DNA of 64,000 nt, taken from an uncultured Christensenellaceae bacterium (GTDB taxonomy: Bacteria > Bacillota > Clostridia > Christensenellales > UBA3700). Every line of letters starts with the position of its first letter. Position 1 is the stretch's first letter. The notes under the pieces were generated by a model. The model made no database searches. It was given only the letters and a program-made list of their open reading frames with translations, and was not told the DNA's origin. The position numbers were made by a program, and so were the translations under genes. The stretch is from contig CALWHJ010000003.1 of assembly GCA_944380355.1 (NCBI GenBank), positions 62,001 to 126,000 of the forward strand, read 5' to 3'. Positions 35,256 to 44,090 of this stretch are shown here, in pieces.

Positions 35256-35287
35256 AGGGTAATGCTTGAGGCATTGCCCTTTTGCTT
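35256..35287 (+). terminator. Terminator after spo0A
   Basis: AGGGTAATGC (35256-35265) pairs with GCATTGCCCT (35271-35280) with one G-T pair, then TTTGCTTTT. Confidence 0.8.
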
Positions 35288-35418
35288 TTGTTAAATAAAT
35301 CGTTTTTTGTTATCCGCTATTTGTTTTAAAAAATCTTTCGTATTCGTGCGTATTCGCGCGCGTTTTTATATAGAACGTAAAATCATTAAAAAATTTTTAA
35401 CTTTTTTCTCAAAAACTA

Positions 35419-35447
35419 TTTACAAATTGTACTTTTATGCATATAAT
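35419..35447 (+). promoter_or_regulatory. Promoter of acidic zinc-ribbon gene
   Basis: TTTACA, 17-base spacer, TATAAT. Confidence 0.75.
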
Positions 35448-35489
35448 ACTAGACATTGAATATACTTTCTTCAAGATAAGGAGATGTTT

Positions 35490-36035
35490 ATGGGAAAATA
35501 TATCAAGTGCCCCAGATGTGAACTCAACTGGATAAAAGAAGAAGATGAGTATTGCGACGTCTGCAAAGCGGAAATGGGAGTAGAAGGTTTTACTCTTCTC
35601 GAGGACGACGAAGAGGACGAAATGATTTGCCCTTATTGCCACGTCAACTATCTCGAAAACGGCGAAAAGATGTGTTCCGAATGCCGCGCTAAAAAGGCTC
35701 AGGACGACGATATTACGGATATGTTTGAAGGAGAAGAATCACCTTCCAACGCAGAAGATGCGGGCGAGGAAAGCAAAGAAATCTCCTTTGACGAAATCGA
35801 CGAAGGCGAAAAACTCGATATGTATGACGACGCTTTCGACGACCAGGACGACTTCTCTGCAAGCGACTTCAGCGACGAAGAAGAGGAAGAAGACGAAGAA
35901 ATCGAAGAATCCGACGACGATTTGGACGACGACTTCAATTACGATATCGACGACGTAGACACTTCTGACCTCGACGACGAAGAAGAGGAAGACGCGGATG
36001 ACGAAGACGAGGATGACGAAGACGAGGAACTCTGA
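35490..36035 (+). CDS. Acidic protein with two zinc ribbons
   Basis: 181 residues from the ATG at 35490, six bases after AAGGAG (an ATG two codons earlier touches the ribosome site). Two four-cysteine sites: CPRC...CDVC (residues 7-27) and CPYC...CSEC (near 46-65). The remaining 110 residues are about two-thirds D and E in long runs, with no clear fold, like the acidic tails of some nucleic-acid-mimic or chaperone-like proteins. Function unknown. It is followed by tRNA-Ser, which has its own promoter. Confidence 0.82.
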   Translation: MGKYIKCPRCELNWIKEEDEYCDVCKAEMGVEGFTLLEDDEEDEMICPYCHVNYLENGEKMCSECRAKKAQDDDITDMFEGEESPSNAEDAGEESKEISFDEIDEGEKLDMYDDAFDDQDDFSASDFSDEEEEEDEEIEESDDDLDDDFNYDIDDVDTSDLDDEEEEDADDEDEDDEDEEL

Positions 36036-36045
36036 TAATCTCAGT

Positions 36046-36074
36046 TTGACTTTTGAAACAAATTTATATATAAT
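36046..36074 (+). promoter_or_regulatory. Promoter of tRNA-Ser
   Basis: TTGACT, 17-base spacer, TATAAT. A GGGCAG/CTGCCC hairpin (36086-36103) lies between it and the tRNA. Confidence 0.85.
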
Positions 36075-36110
36075 CTAATTACAAAGGGCAGAAAATTCTG
36101 CCCATAATAC

Positions 36111-36199
36111 GGAAGCGTATCGAAGTGGTCATAACGAGGCGGTCTTGAAAACCGTTTGGGTGCAAGCCCACGGGGGTTCGAATCCCTCCGCTTCCGCCA
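36111..36199 (+). tRNA. tRNA-Ser(UGA)
   Basis: 89 nt including an encoded CCA. Acceptor stem GGAAGCG pairs with CGCTTCC; anticodon loop CTTGAAA reads UGA; a long variable arm (TTTGGGTGCAAGCCCACG region) and the TTCGAAT loop are typical of serine tRNA. Confidence 0.96.
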
Positions 36200-36275
36200 T
36201 TCGGCAGTTTGCCTGTATACAAACAAAATAGACGGGAATTTATCCCGTCTGTTTTTGTTTAAATTTTTGGCAACT

Positions 36276-36305
36276 GCCTTGACCGCTACATCCTCAGGAC
36301 ACCGA
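36276..36305 (+). repeat. 30-bp direct repeat, left copy
   Basis: 29 of 30 bases match 36660-36689. It begins GCCTTGACCGCTACATCCTC. The two copies are 384 bases apart and bound most of the odd sequence after tRNA-Ser. Confidence 0.9.
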
Positions 36306-36529
36306 AATTGTGACGCTCGCCTTTTCCGCTCCGCTAGCTCGCTATTCCGTCGCTCCGCTCCTTACGAATCCCTCCGGTCGTAATTTTTATTACTCCCCGC
36401 TTTGGCTAAAAACTTGCCACCGGCAACTTTTCTTTACGCGTCGCGCCGCTTCCGCCAGTCTCGCTACCCGACAAAGGTAGAGAGTATTTTTTTACTCAAA
36501 TACTCGGCTTTAGTTGTCGGTCGCTCGCC

Positions 36530-36586
36530 TACCGACCAAACGAATAGGTATATATCATAGATATAACCCATTGTCGGTACTCTCTT
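36530..36586 (-). repeat. Hairpin element, copy 1 (57 bp, reverse)
   Basis: On the minus strand it reads AAGAGAGTACCGAC, a hairpin, then GGTCGGTA; the outer TACCGAC and GTCGGTA pair. The same framework occurs at 53891-53954 on the plus strand. Confidence 0.75.
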
Positions 36587-36612
36587 ATATCGACAAGAAT
36601 TCTATATGAAAT

Positions 36613-36645
36613 AAAAAGGCAAGAGCATTACTCCTGCCTTTTTTT
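36613..36645. terminator. Bidirectional terminator
   Basis: AAAAAGGCA (36613-36621) pairs with TGCCTTTTT (36635-36643), followed by more T. No gene ends directly before it on the plus strand after tRNA-Ser, so a tRNA transcript could extend to here. Confidence 0.75.
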
Positions 36646-36659
36646 CAACTGTGCAGGTT

Positions 36660-36689
36660 GCCTTGACCGCTACATCCTCAGGACAGCGA
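36660..36689 (+). repeat. 30-bp direct repeat, right copy
   Basis: Second copy of the repeat at 36276-36305, one mismatch. Confidence 0.9.
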
Positions 36690-36716
36690 ATATAAAAATT
36701 TTATACTTAACATTGA

Positions 36717-36747
36717 GAGGGCGTACTTTTTTTGAAAGTACGCCCTC
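36717..36747. other. Strong 13-bp hairpin
   Basis: GAGGGCGTACTTT (36717-36729) pairs perfectly with 36735-36747, loop TTTTG. No T run follows on either strand. It lies about 120 bases beyond the end of the ECF operon and may help end or protect its transcript. Confidence 0.6.
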
Positions 36748-36866
36748 AAGGCAAAATATTATAGAGGTTACGCATACGGCAAGATGCCGATGCATTGAGT
36801 AAGCTGATTTATGAATTATTATTTTTTACTGTTTGCACGTTTATACGCGCCGTTATGTAAACCGTT

Positions 36867-38282
36867 TTAGGATATATTTCTGTCCATAAAAACACGTGCT
36901 TTTTCTTTTCCGCCGATATCGGATATTACTCCATCGCTCACGATTGCCGCCGTATCGCACAAAGCGTCCGCGCATCTTTTGTCGTGAGTAACAGTAATCA
37001 GGGTATTGCCTGTCTGAACGTGGATACCGTTGATAATTCCTACCATTCTCTCAAGCCCGCCATAGTCCTGTCCTACAGTAGGCTCGTCAAGCAATAATAC
37101 CTTGGGACGGGTAGCAAGTACTGCGCACACTCCCACAAGTCTTTTTTGTCCTTCACTCAAAGAATGAGGATGCCTGTCGAACAAGTGTGTTACGCAAAAT
37201 CTTTCGGCAAGTTCCAACGCGTAATTCTTGTCCCTAGCCCCGAAAAGTACTTCGCTCTTTACCGTAGGCATAAAAAGCTGGTAGTCGGGATTTTGGTATA
37301 CCACGCCTACATCGGCAAACCATCTGGCATTCGCGCGTTTTGACTTGGGTGAGATATATTGTCGCATCTCTCCCGACGTGGGTTTTACAAGCCTTGCTAT
37401 AATACGCGTAAGCGTTGTTTTTCCGCAACCGTTTTCGCCCGTAATAAGCGTACGCCCGCCCATAGGAATATCTAAGTCTATACCGCGCAATATCTCTTTT
37501 TTCCTGACTGCATACTTTACGTTTTCAAGAGAGAATGCATTGCCCTGCCCTAAAATTTTTCCTACGCTGTCTTTAAGATTTAAGGCGCGGGACGAAAGAT
37601 ATGCGTACTTGTCCTTGACAGTATAAAGTTGAGCGTTTTCGAGATGCCATACCCTGTCTGCATAATGCATTACGGCATCCAGTCTGTGTTCGATTACCAT
37701 AACGGCATATCCGCATTCGGCAAGTCGCGAAAGACTTTCCATAAGCATTCGCGCTCCCTTTGCATCGAGATTTGCCAAAGGCTCGTCGAGTATGAGTATT
37801 TTTTGCCTCATTGCCAAAACCGCCGCCGCAATAAGTCTTTGTTTCTGTCCGCCCGACAGCGTACGCGTAAATGCGTTTTTGTCCAGCTGCATACGCTCGC
37901 AGGCATTGTCTACGCTCTCTTTTATGCGCTCGGGCGGCATTCCGAGATTTTCAGCTCCGAAAGCTATCTCAGCCTCTACTCTGTCCTGTATTATCTGCGC
38001 GTCGGAATTCTGCAAAACTACGCCGACTTTGCGGCATATACTGTTCATTGTTTCGCCCTTGACTGACTTTCCGTCCACATAGACTTCTCCGTCAAGACGT
38101 CCTTTGACTACTTGAGGTATGATACCGCATATAATATTCATCAACGTGCTTTTGCCCGAGCCTGATACCCCTGACAAAAGCGCAAGCTCGCCGTACTCCA
38201 AGGTAAAATCAACGCCGTCTAATGCCGCCGATTTTTGTCCCTCGTAAGTAAAGCGTACGTTTTTAAGTTTTACTGCACTCAT
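36867..38282 (-). CDS. ECF transporter fused double ATPase (EcfA-EcfA)
   Basis: 471 residues with two ABC ATPase domains. First: Walker A GVSGSGKST (38-46), Q-loop LQNSDAQ, signature LSGGQKQRL, Walker B LILDEPLANLD. Second: GENGCGKTT near 283, QNPDYQLF (the ECF-type Q-loop), signature LSEGQKRL, LLLDEPTVGQD. It powers an energy-coupling-factor importer with the T and S proteins encoded just upstream, overlapping EcfT by ATGA. Last gene of a seven-gene operon starting at 44042. Confidence 0.93.
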   Translation of the reverse strand: MSAVKLKNVRFTYEGQKSAALDGVDFTLEYGELALLSGVSGSGKSTLMNIICGIIPQVVKGRLDGEVYVDGKSVKGETMNSICRKVGVVLQNSDAQIIQDRVEAEIAFGAENLGMPPERIKESVDNACERMQLDKNAFTRTLSGGQKQRLIAAAVLAMRQKILILDEPLANLDAKGARMLMESLSRLAECGYAVMVIEHRLDAVMHYADRVWHLENAQLYTVKDKYAYLSSRALNLKDSVGKILGQGNAFSLENVKYAVRKKEILRGIDLDIPMGGRTLITGENGCGKTTLTRIIARLVKPTSGEMRQYISPKSKRANARWFADVGVVYQNPDYQLFMPTVKSEVLFGARDKNYALELAERFCVTHLFDRHPHSLSEGQKRLVGVCAVLATRPKVLLLDEPTVGQDYGGLERMVGIINGIHVQTGNTLITVTHDKRCADALCDTAAIVSDGVISDIGGKEKARVFMDRNIS

Positions 38283-38956
38283 AAAAATATCACCGCCAAA
38301 ACCGTGCCTAAAGTAAATATTACGGCAAACACTCCGTCTTTAATGCCGAACACAGTTTTTTTATAAACCGTATAATTTTTATCTCCTATCAAAAATCCCC
38401 TCGTCTCCACACTCAGCGAAAGCGTATCTGAGATGTTTACGAGACGAATGACAAGCGGCAGCAAAAACGCCCTGTAAAACACCGTAGGACGAAGCATACT
38501 TCCTGCTCCGCGCGTTCGCATAGCTTCGCGTATCTGTTTTGTTTCGCGCATAAGCAGAGGGAAAAATCCTACGGCTATCATCATCCCTAGCGTAATGCTT
38601 CTCGGAGCGCGCAACGTCGACAGATTGCTGATTAGCGCGGAAGGACGTATTCCCATACCCGCGATAACCGCTACGCATACGGCAAGTATACGTGCCGCGG
38701 CAGACAAGGTAGATTGAACGTCACGCGACAGCGCGTAAGTAACCGCGCAGAATATGCCCGCCGTAACCGCCGCAAAAGGTATCACCGCCAAACACGCTTT
38801 GTAATACCCGAAAAGCAACAGCAACAGCCATACTCCTCCCAGATAAATCATTCCGTATTCTCTTTTTGCCAGTATCAAGCCCACTACTAGCACCACAATG
38901 CCCGTGAATACGCTCATAAGCGGATACAAAGCCCTTTTTGCGCTCAGTCTTTCCAT
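38279..38956 (-). CDS. ECF transporter T component (EcfT/CbiQ family)
   Basis: 225 residues from the ATG that overlaps the upstream stop (TAATG at 38954-38958); a longer frame upstream is inside the S-component gene. Several hydrophobic segments, then the cytoplasmic coupling helices with the Ala-Arg-Gly type motif MRTRGAGS near residue 146. It links substrate-binding S component to the ATPases. Confidence 0.88.
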   Translation of the reverse strand: MERLSAKRALYPLMSVFTGIVVLVVGLILAKREYGMIYLGGVWLLLLLFGYYKACLAVIPFAAVTAGIFCAVTYALSRDVQSTLSAAARILAVCVAVIAGMGIRPSALISNLSTLRAPRSITLGMMIAVGFFPLLMRETKQIREAMRTRGAGSMLRPTVFYRAFLLPLVIRLVNISDTLSLSVETRGFLIGDKNYTVYKKTVFGIKDGVFAVIFTLGTVLAVIFL

Positions 38957-39705
38957 TATTTTTTGAATACCCCCGCTTTTTCGAGTTCTTTGGAAACGCG
39001 TATGCCTATAAGCGTACCGATAACGCTTACTGCGAGTACGGCTATACTCATACCCACTGCCGCCCACGGCGCATTGTCCGCGACTGCCGTCATTATCTCG
39101 TTGCCTATAATCAGATTGTAGACGTAATTAAAGGGCAAGGACAGAGGATTGTATAGCGCGACGACAAAAAATACCGAGGCGGTCTTCTTGTATCCCCTGA
39201 AAATAACGATTACCGCTAGCTCGAGAATAAGTCCTATCACGATATTGTTTATAAACATAGCGGGGGACATCAAAAGCTGAATTATTCCCGTAAAAACGGA
39301 TATGAAAAACATACTGCCGGTTTTTCTGACTTTCATCAGCGCGATTGCGGGAAAAACAGAAAGCTGTAAACCCGTAACCAGCTGTGCAATTCCGAATATT
39401 GTCGATTGCAAAGGCACAACCAGCGGCATAACCGCGCTTGTAACCAACACTATCGCCGACATTATCGCAAGAAATACTATGTCCTTTACCCGAAAGCGTG
39501 AAAAGATTTTGTTTTTTCCGCAATCGCAAGAAGAGGTGCTTTCTTGAGTTTCTTCTTCATTAGCCTGTTGATTATCTGCGTTTTCCCTATCCTCTTCCCT
39601 TTCGTCTGTCTTCTGCTCGGATATAGTGTACTTTTCAAAAATACCGTCCTTGCAAACGTCGTCAGATTGAAGATTTTCTCTTGCTTCGTCATCTTGTCTT
39701 TGCAT
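38956..39705 (-). CDS. ECF transporter S component (Trep_Strep/MptD family)
   Basis: 249 residues. An acidic, hydrophilic N-terminal tail of about 70 residues with CDCGKNK at its end precedes about six membrane segments of the Trep_Strep type (FLAIMSAIVLVTSAVMPLVV; SPAMFINNIVIGLILELAVI). Substrate of this subfamily is not settled. The start has GAGGTG upstream and overlaps the ABC gene by 17 bases. The cysteine-bearing tail is unusual. Confidence 0.82.
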   Translation of the reverse strand: MQRQDDEARENLQSDDVCKDGIFEKYTISEQKTDEREEDRENADNQQANEEETQESTSSCDCGKNKIFSRFRVKDIVFLAIMSAIVLVTSAVMPLVVPLQSTIFGIAQLVTGLQLSVFPAIALMKVRKTGSMFFISVFTGIIQLLMSPAMFINNIVIGLILELAVIVIFRGYKKTASVFFVVALYNPLSLPFNYVYNLIIGNEIMTAVADNAPWAAVGMSIAVLAVSVIGTLIGIRVSKELEKAGVFKK

Positions 39706-41392
39706 TTATATTCACCTCGCTTATTTTACCGTTTTGGATTTTGTATACTCTGTCGGCTATAGCCATAGTCGACTCTCTGTGAGAAACAAGTATTATGCAC
39801 GCATCTTTTCTGTTGTCCTTGAGAGATTTGAGAATCATACCTTCGTTGATGCTGTCGACGTTGCTGGTAGGCTCGTCGAGTAGTATCAGCTTGCTTCCTC
39901 TCAGAAAAGCTCTCGCAAGCCCTATACGCTGTCTTTCTCCCGCGCTCAGATTGTCTCCCAGCGTGCCTGCTTTCGTTTCGTACCCCTCAGGCAACGACTG
40001 AATAAACGAGTATACCGAAGCGCGTCTGCAAGCGTCGTCTATTTGCTCCTGCGTCGCGTCCTGTTTTGCTATCGTGAGATTTTCGCGTATGGTTTCGTCA
40101 AAAAGATAGGTGCTTTGACTGACCATTGTTACATTGTCCAAAAGCGAAGACGTGTTTATTAAGTCTATGTCCTCATTATCGTATTCAATAGTGCCGCATT
40201 GCTTTTGCCAGAATCTGAGCATGAGCTTGAGCAAAGTGGATTTTCCGCTTCCGCTTTCGCCGACTATGCCTACGATTTCACCTTTTTGCGCGTGCATACA
40301 CACCTCGTCGAGTACCTTGTAATTCTCTTGGTACGAAAATGACACGCCCGATACGTCAACGCTCCCAAAGTCCATATCTTTTCCGTTTTCTACAGCATGC
40401 ACTGCCGGCTCTTCGTCTATAAGCGCGAGCACTCTGTCTCCGCTCGCAAACGTCTGCGAAAGATTGCCCGGCAACGCCGACAAGGCTATTACCGGTCCGA
40501 AACTGCCGGCTATTATGACTACTCCTATAATGCCCTTGCCTATATCGGTTTTGCCGTTTATCACCAAAGCCGCGGCGGCCGCTACTGCCGACAACGTAAC
40601 CAAAGATACGAAAGCTTCCGTAATCACCTGCGCAAAAGTGATTTTCTTTTTCAGCCTTAAGGCGGAAGCCGAAAGCGAACGCGACTTATCTGCTACTTCG
40701 TCGAGTCTTTTTTCTCCCGCATTGTGCAAAACTATGTCCTTTATACCCTTGACGCTGTCCATATAAAAGGCGTTGAACGAGGAAAATCTGCGTCTGTAAT
40801 CCACTCCGTCATTTTTCATAAACCTAGAGGAAATCAAAGGCAGAACTATGCCTATCGCAACATATCCCGCCAACGCAATCAGCGCAAGATAAGGACTTAT
40901 GCAAAACGCCAATACCGTCACTATCGTAATGCAAACCGTCAGCGCAATGCATACGGGCGAAACGGTGTGCGCATAGAATACTTCGAGAGTTTCTACGTCT
41001 GCAGTTATCATAGCTATTATGCTGCCCTTCTTTTTGCTTTCGAGTTTTGCAGGGCAAAGTCTTCTGAGTGCCTCGAATATCTTGTTTCTCAATACCGCAA
41101 GAAGTCTGAATGCTATGAAATGATTGAGATACTGCTCAAAAAATCTGAGCAATCCGCGCATAATTCCGCACCCTACGGTAAGACCTATAATCCACCCGTA
41201 AGACAATGCAATACTCCCCCCTAAAGCCTTTGCGATACCCAACGCCCCGAACGCAGTTACGCCCATCGCACTCAAAAAACCCAGACTGCCGTTGATGACC
41301 GCAAACAGCATTGCGTATGACAGACTGCCCAGCAATACGATAAGTCCTGACATTACGGCAATTCCGCTTCTTCTAATCCTTTGCTTACTCAT
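39689..41392 (-). CDS. ABC half transporter, exporter fold, second of a pair
   Basis: 567 residues: six membrane spans (1-310) and a C-terminal ATPase with GESGSGKST near 368, signature LSAGERQRI and LILLDEPTSN. The signature is LSAGE instead of LSGGQ, so one of the two ATP sites of the pair may be degenerate. It overlaps the first half transporter gene by ATGA. Pairs of this type next to ECF genes recall YbtP/YbtQ, exporter-fold proteins that import iron siderophores, but export is equally possible. Confidence 0.85.
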   Translation of the reverse strand: MSKQRIRRSGIAVMSGLIVLLGSLSYAMLFAVINGSLGFLSAMGVTAFGALGIAKALGGSIALSYGWIIGLTVGCGIMRGLLRFFEQYLNHFIAFRLLAVLRNKIFEALRRLCPAKLESKKKGSIIAMITADVETLEVFYAHTVSPVCIALTVCITIVTVLAFCISPYLALIALAGYVAIGIVLPLISSRFMKNDGVDYRRRFSSFNAFYMDSVKGIKDIVLHNAGEKRLDEVADKSRSLSASALRLKKKITFAQVITEAFVSLVTLSAVAAAAALVINGKTDIGKGIIGVVIIAGSFGPVIALSALPGNLSQTFASGDRVLALIDEEPAVHAVENGKDMDFGSVDVSGVSFSYQENYKVLDEVCMHAQKGEIVGIVGESGSGKSTLLKLMLRFWQKQCGTIEYDNEDIDLINTSSLLDNVTMVSQSTYLFDETIRENLTIAKQDATQEQIDDACRRASVYSFIQSLPEGYETKAGTLGDNLSAGERQRIGLARAFLRGSKLILLDEPTSNVDSINEGMILKSLKDNRKDACIILVSHRESTMAIADRVYKIQNGKISEVNINAKTR

Positions 41393-43110
41393 ACGACCTC
41401 CTCCGAATAACCCCTCTCCAGTCTTTGCTGCGTCTTGTAAAGTTGAGCGTATTTACCATCCATTGACATAAGTATGTCGTGAGTACCCTGCTCGGCAACT
41501 CTTCCTTTTTCGATATAGTATATTTTATCGGCTTTAACGACGTTGGCAAGTCTGTGAGAAATCATTATAACGATTTTATCGCGAGCCAGCGTGACTACGT
41601 TGTCGGATATAATCTTCTCGCTGTCGGCATCTATGTTGGAAGTTGCCTCGTCGAATATATATACGTATTTGTCGCACACAAGGTTGACGGCAAGCGCAAG
41701 ACGTTGTTTTTGCCCGCCGGATATGTTACCCCCGTCTTCGTTGATTATCTTTTCTAAGCCTCCGTTTTGTTTTATAAATCCGTCGAGATTTACTTTCTTT
41801 AGAGCCTGCCATATCTCTTCTTGAGTTACGTCGGGTTTTGCCAGGCGGAAATTATCCTCAACCGAAGCGTTGAAAATATACGTATTGCAACTAATCAAGG
41901 CAAGCTGAGAATAATATTTTGACCTGTCAAGACTGCTTAGTTTTTTCTCTCCCGCCTTAACCTCTCCTTTGTCTGCGCGCAACGCACCCGTAACCAGTCC
42001 CGCTATCGTGGATTTTCCGCTTCCGCTTTCGCCTACGATTGCGGTCATTCCTCTGGAGAAAACCATATTCGCGCCGTCTATTATCTTGCGCTCGGGAGTA
42101 TAGGAAAAATCGACCCCTTCGATTGTTATATCTTGCTTTTCATACTTCTCCTTTCCCCACTCGGGCAAAGGCTTTTTGAGAAGAGCAGATATCTTTTTAC
42201 CCGCGCTCGCTCCGTTCATCGCTACGTGGAAAGCACTTCCCAGACTTCTGAGAGGTAAGAAAAATTCCGCCGCCGTCAACACAATAAACATAGCAACGAA
42301 AGCGTTGAACCTGCCCGCCGCAACACCCCATACCGCGACGGCTATGCCTGCTCCCGCCCCGCCGAAAGCCACTAAATCCATTATCGTGGTGCTTGCAAGC
42401 TGCATAACGAGTACCTTCATTGTTATCTTTCTGAATTCTTCGGCTTTGACGTTCATCTTTTCTCCGTACTCTTTGTCGGCTTTGAATATCTTAAGTTCGC
42501 GCATTCCCTGTATGCCGTCCAAAAAACCGTCTCCCATCGAGATATATCTTCCCCAGTATTTTGCAAATACTTTTTTGGCATATTTGCTTACGGCAACTAT
42601 GGAAAGAGGAATAAGAGGTACGCACGCCAACAGTATTACCGCCGTGCGCCAGTCTATGAATACGAATACGCAAAACAATAAAACAGGCGCAATCATCGCA
42701 TAGAAAAACTGAGGCAGATAGCTCGAATAGTACAAATCCAGCTGTTCTATCCCCTCAAGACTTACCTGAGTAAGCCCCGCTACGTTCATATCGTCGGCAG
42801 AGTTTACTCCCAAATCCACTATCTTCCTGTAAGTCTTGTTTCTCAAATCCGTCTTAACGCCGTTGCTTATTCCGTTGCGCAGGTTTCCCGAAATCATACC
42901 CGTGATAAACCTTGTTGCGACAAGTGCGGCTGCCGCTACTGCAAGGTATGCGTATTTTGTCGCCTTTACTCCCTCGTACGCCCACGCCAACGCTATGCAC
43001 ACGCAAGCCGTTATGCCCAGATTGAGAAAGAGCGACGCGACCGATAAAACCACCGTCCACGCTACGTATCCTTTTTTGTCGAGAAGTCTTAAAAGTTCTT
43101 TATCCAACAT
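41389..43110 (-). CDS. ABC half transporter, exporter fold, first of a pair (CydC/CydD-like)
   Basis: 573 residues: six membrane spans, then an ATPase with GESGSGKST near 364, signature NISGGQKQRL and YIFDEATSNID. This half has the standard signature. It begins five bases before the NEAT-like lipoprotein gene ends in the operon order, so all are co-transcribed. It should form a heterodimer with the next protein. Confidence 0.87.
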   Translation of the reverse strand: MLDKELLRLLDKKGYVAWTVVLSVASLFLNLGITACVCIALAWAYEGVKATKYAYLAVAAAALVATRFITGMISGNLRNGISNGVKTDLRNKTYRKIVDLGVNSADDMNVAGLTQVSLEGIEQLDLYYSSYLPQFFYAMIAPVLLFCVFVFIDWRTAVILLACVPLIPLSIVAVSKYAKKVFAKYWGRYISMGDGFLDGIQGMRELKIFKADKEYGEKMNVKAEEFRKITMKVLVMQLASTTIMDLVAFGGAGAGIAVAVWGVAAGRFNAFVAMFIVLTAAEFFLPLRSLGSAFHVAMNGASAGKKISALLKKPLPEWGKEKYEKQDITIEGVDFSYTPERKIIDGANMVFSRGMTAIVGESGSGKSTIAGLVTGALRADKGEVKAGEKKLSSLDRSKYYSQLALISCNTYIFNASVEDNFRLAKPDVTQEEIWQALKKVNLDGFIKQNGGLEKIINEDGGNISGGQKQRLALAVNLVCDKYVYIFDEATSNIDADSEKIISDNVVTLARDKIVIMISHRLANVVKADKIYYIEKGRVAEQGTHDILMSMDGKYAQLYKTQQRLERGYSEEVV

Positions 43111-43114
43111 AATG

Positions 43115-43636
43115 TCAACCTACCAGAATTGCAGAATTCAAATCGACTGTCAGGGAGAATTGCACCGTTTTGTTCATAAGCTTTACGGTACACTCCATAC
43201 CGATTTTTTCGTCCAGCGCGCCTCTGTCGAGAGAAAATGCGTATCCGTATAAATCTCCCTCCTCAACGCTTTTGCCGTCAATCACCTGTCCGTCCAAGTA
43301 CGCTTTCACGTCTTTCAGCGCGTCGCTCTTACAGTAAAAAGTCAACTGATAAACTCCGTCCTCGACCTTTAGCTTGACATAGTCCGCACAGTATTGCGAT
43401 ATCATAATCTTGCCGATATCGCTCGTATCTTCTATTGAATATCTGACACGGTATACCCCGCTTTCGCAACCGTCTATCGAATATACCTCCCCGTAAGTTC
43501 TGCCGTATTCGTCTGTGCCCGTTTTGATATCTTCCCCGGCATTACCGTCTATGCAAGCAGTAAGCAGACATATCAAAAACATTGTTACGACCGCAACCGC
43601 CAAATTTATTTTCAGTTTTTTCATACTTCTTTCCAT
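43115..43636 (-). CDS. Lipoprotein with a NEAT-like domain
   Basis: 173 residues from the ATG at 43636 (GGAG seven bases upstream). Signal peptide with lipobox LLTAC near residue 25. Residues 45-165 resemble a NEAT domain, the beta-sandwich that binds heme in many Gram-positives: a YRVRYSI strand, SQYCADYVKLKVEDGVYQLT-like second strand pair, and a TVKLMNKTVQFSLTV strand near the end. The heme-binding YxxxY motif is not evident, so ligand binding is uncertain. Encoded between a YgbA-like protein and the ABC pair. Confidence 0.6.
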   Translation of the reverse strand: MERSMKKLKINLAVAVVTMFLICLLTACIDGNAGEDIKTGTDEYGRTYGEVYSIDGCESGVYRVRYSIEDTSDIGKIMISQYCADYVKLKVEDGVYQLTFYCKSDALKDVKAYLDGQVIDGKSVEEGDLYGYAFSLDRGALDEKIGMECTVKLMNKTVQFSLTVDLNSAILVG

Positions 43637-43637
43637 A

Positions 43638-44042
43638 TCACTTCTCCGCCTTTTTCCTTTTAGATTTTTTGCTCGCACGCTTCAGTTTAACAGTTTCTCT
43701 GACGTGCGCCAGCACGAGTTTGGGATTGTAAAACAAAAGTCTTGGTCCGCTGTACTTCATTACTGCCCGTATTTTTTCCTTCATCGAGGGCTTGTAGCAT
43801 TGTATCTTGCAATTAGAACAAAACGTCTTATTATCTCCGAACGGACAATGCTTTCTTCTCTGTCCCACATATTCGTAAAGCTCTTGGCACTCTTCACACA
43901 AACCGTCCTTGCTATGGTGCTTCTTCCTGCAATAAAGCCTGATCATAAATTCTACCGTCGATAAATCGCGTATCGCCTTTTCGCTGTATGCCGCTTGCGT
44001 CGGTAAGAGGTTGTCAGATTGAGCCTGGTTTTTCCTTTTCAT
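43638..44042 (-). CDS. YgbA-like (nitrous oxide-stimulated promoter) family protein
   Basis: 134 residues. The family's cysteine framework is clear: YCRKKHHSKDGLCEECQELYEY, CPFGDNKTFCSNCKIQCYKP, then IRAVMKYSGPRLLFYNP. In enterobacteria YgbA is linked to nitrosative stress under NsrR control. Several cysteines and histidines could bind iron or zinc. It is the first gene of the ECF/ABC operon and follows directly the operator at 44091-44106. The basic lysine-rich tail is not part of the domain. Confidence 0.85.
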   Translation of the reverse strand: MKRKNQAQSDNLLPTQAAYSEKAIRDLSTVEFMIRLYCRKKHHSKDGLCEECQELYEYVGQRRKHCPFGDNKTFCSNCKIQCYKPSMKEKIRAVMKYSGPRLLFYNPKLVLAHVRETVKLKRASKKSKRKKAEK

Positions 44043-44090
44043 ATCACACCTTTGATTAGTTTGCTTTTTTTATATTCTATATTTATTTAT

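Larger units (their letters stand above)
36200..36866. other. 667-base non-coding region after tRNA-Ser
   Basis: Holds two 30-bp direct repeats (36276-36305 and 36660-36689), two 12-base pieces of the tRNA-Ser 3' end (36365-36376 and 36446-36457), a minus-strand copy of a hairpin element (36530-36586) also found at 53891, a terminator (36613-36645), and a 13-bp hairpin (36717-36747). No credible coding frame. It looks like the debris of insertions beside a tRNA. Confidence 0.75.

Noticed and set aside
36276-36305. Fragment of a second tRNA
   Set aside because: The complement has a GTAGCGGT stretch like a D arm, but no acceptor, anticodon or T arm follows.
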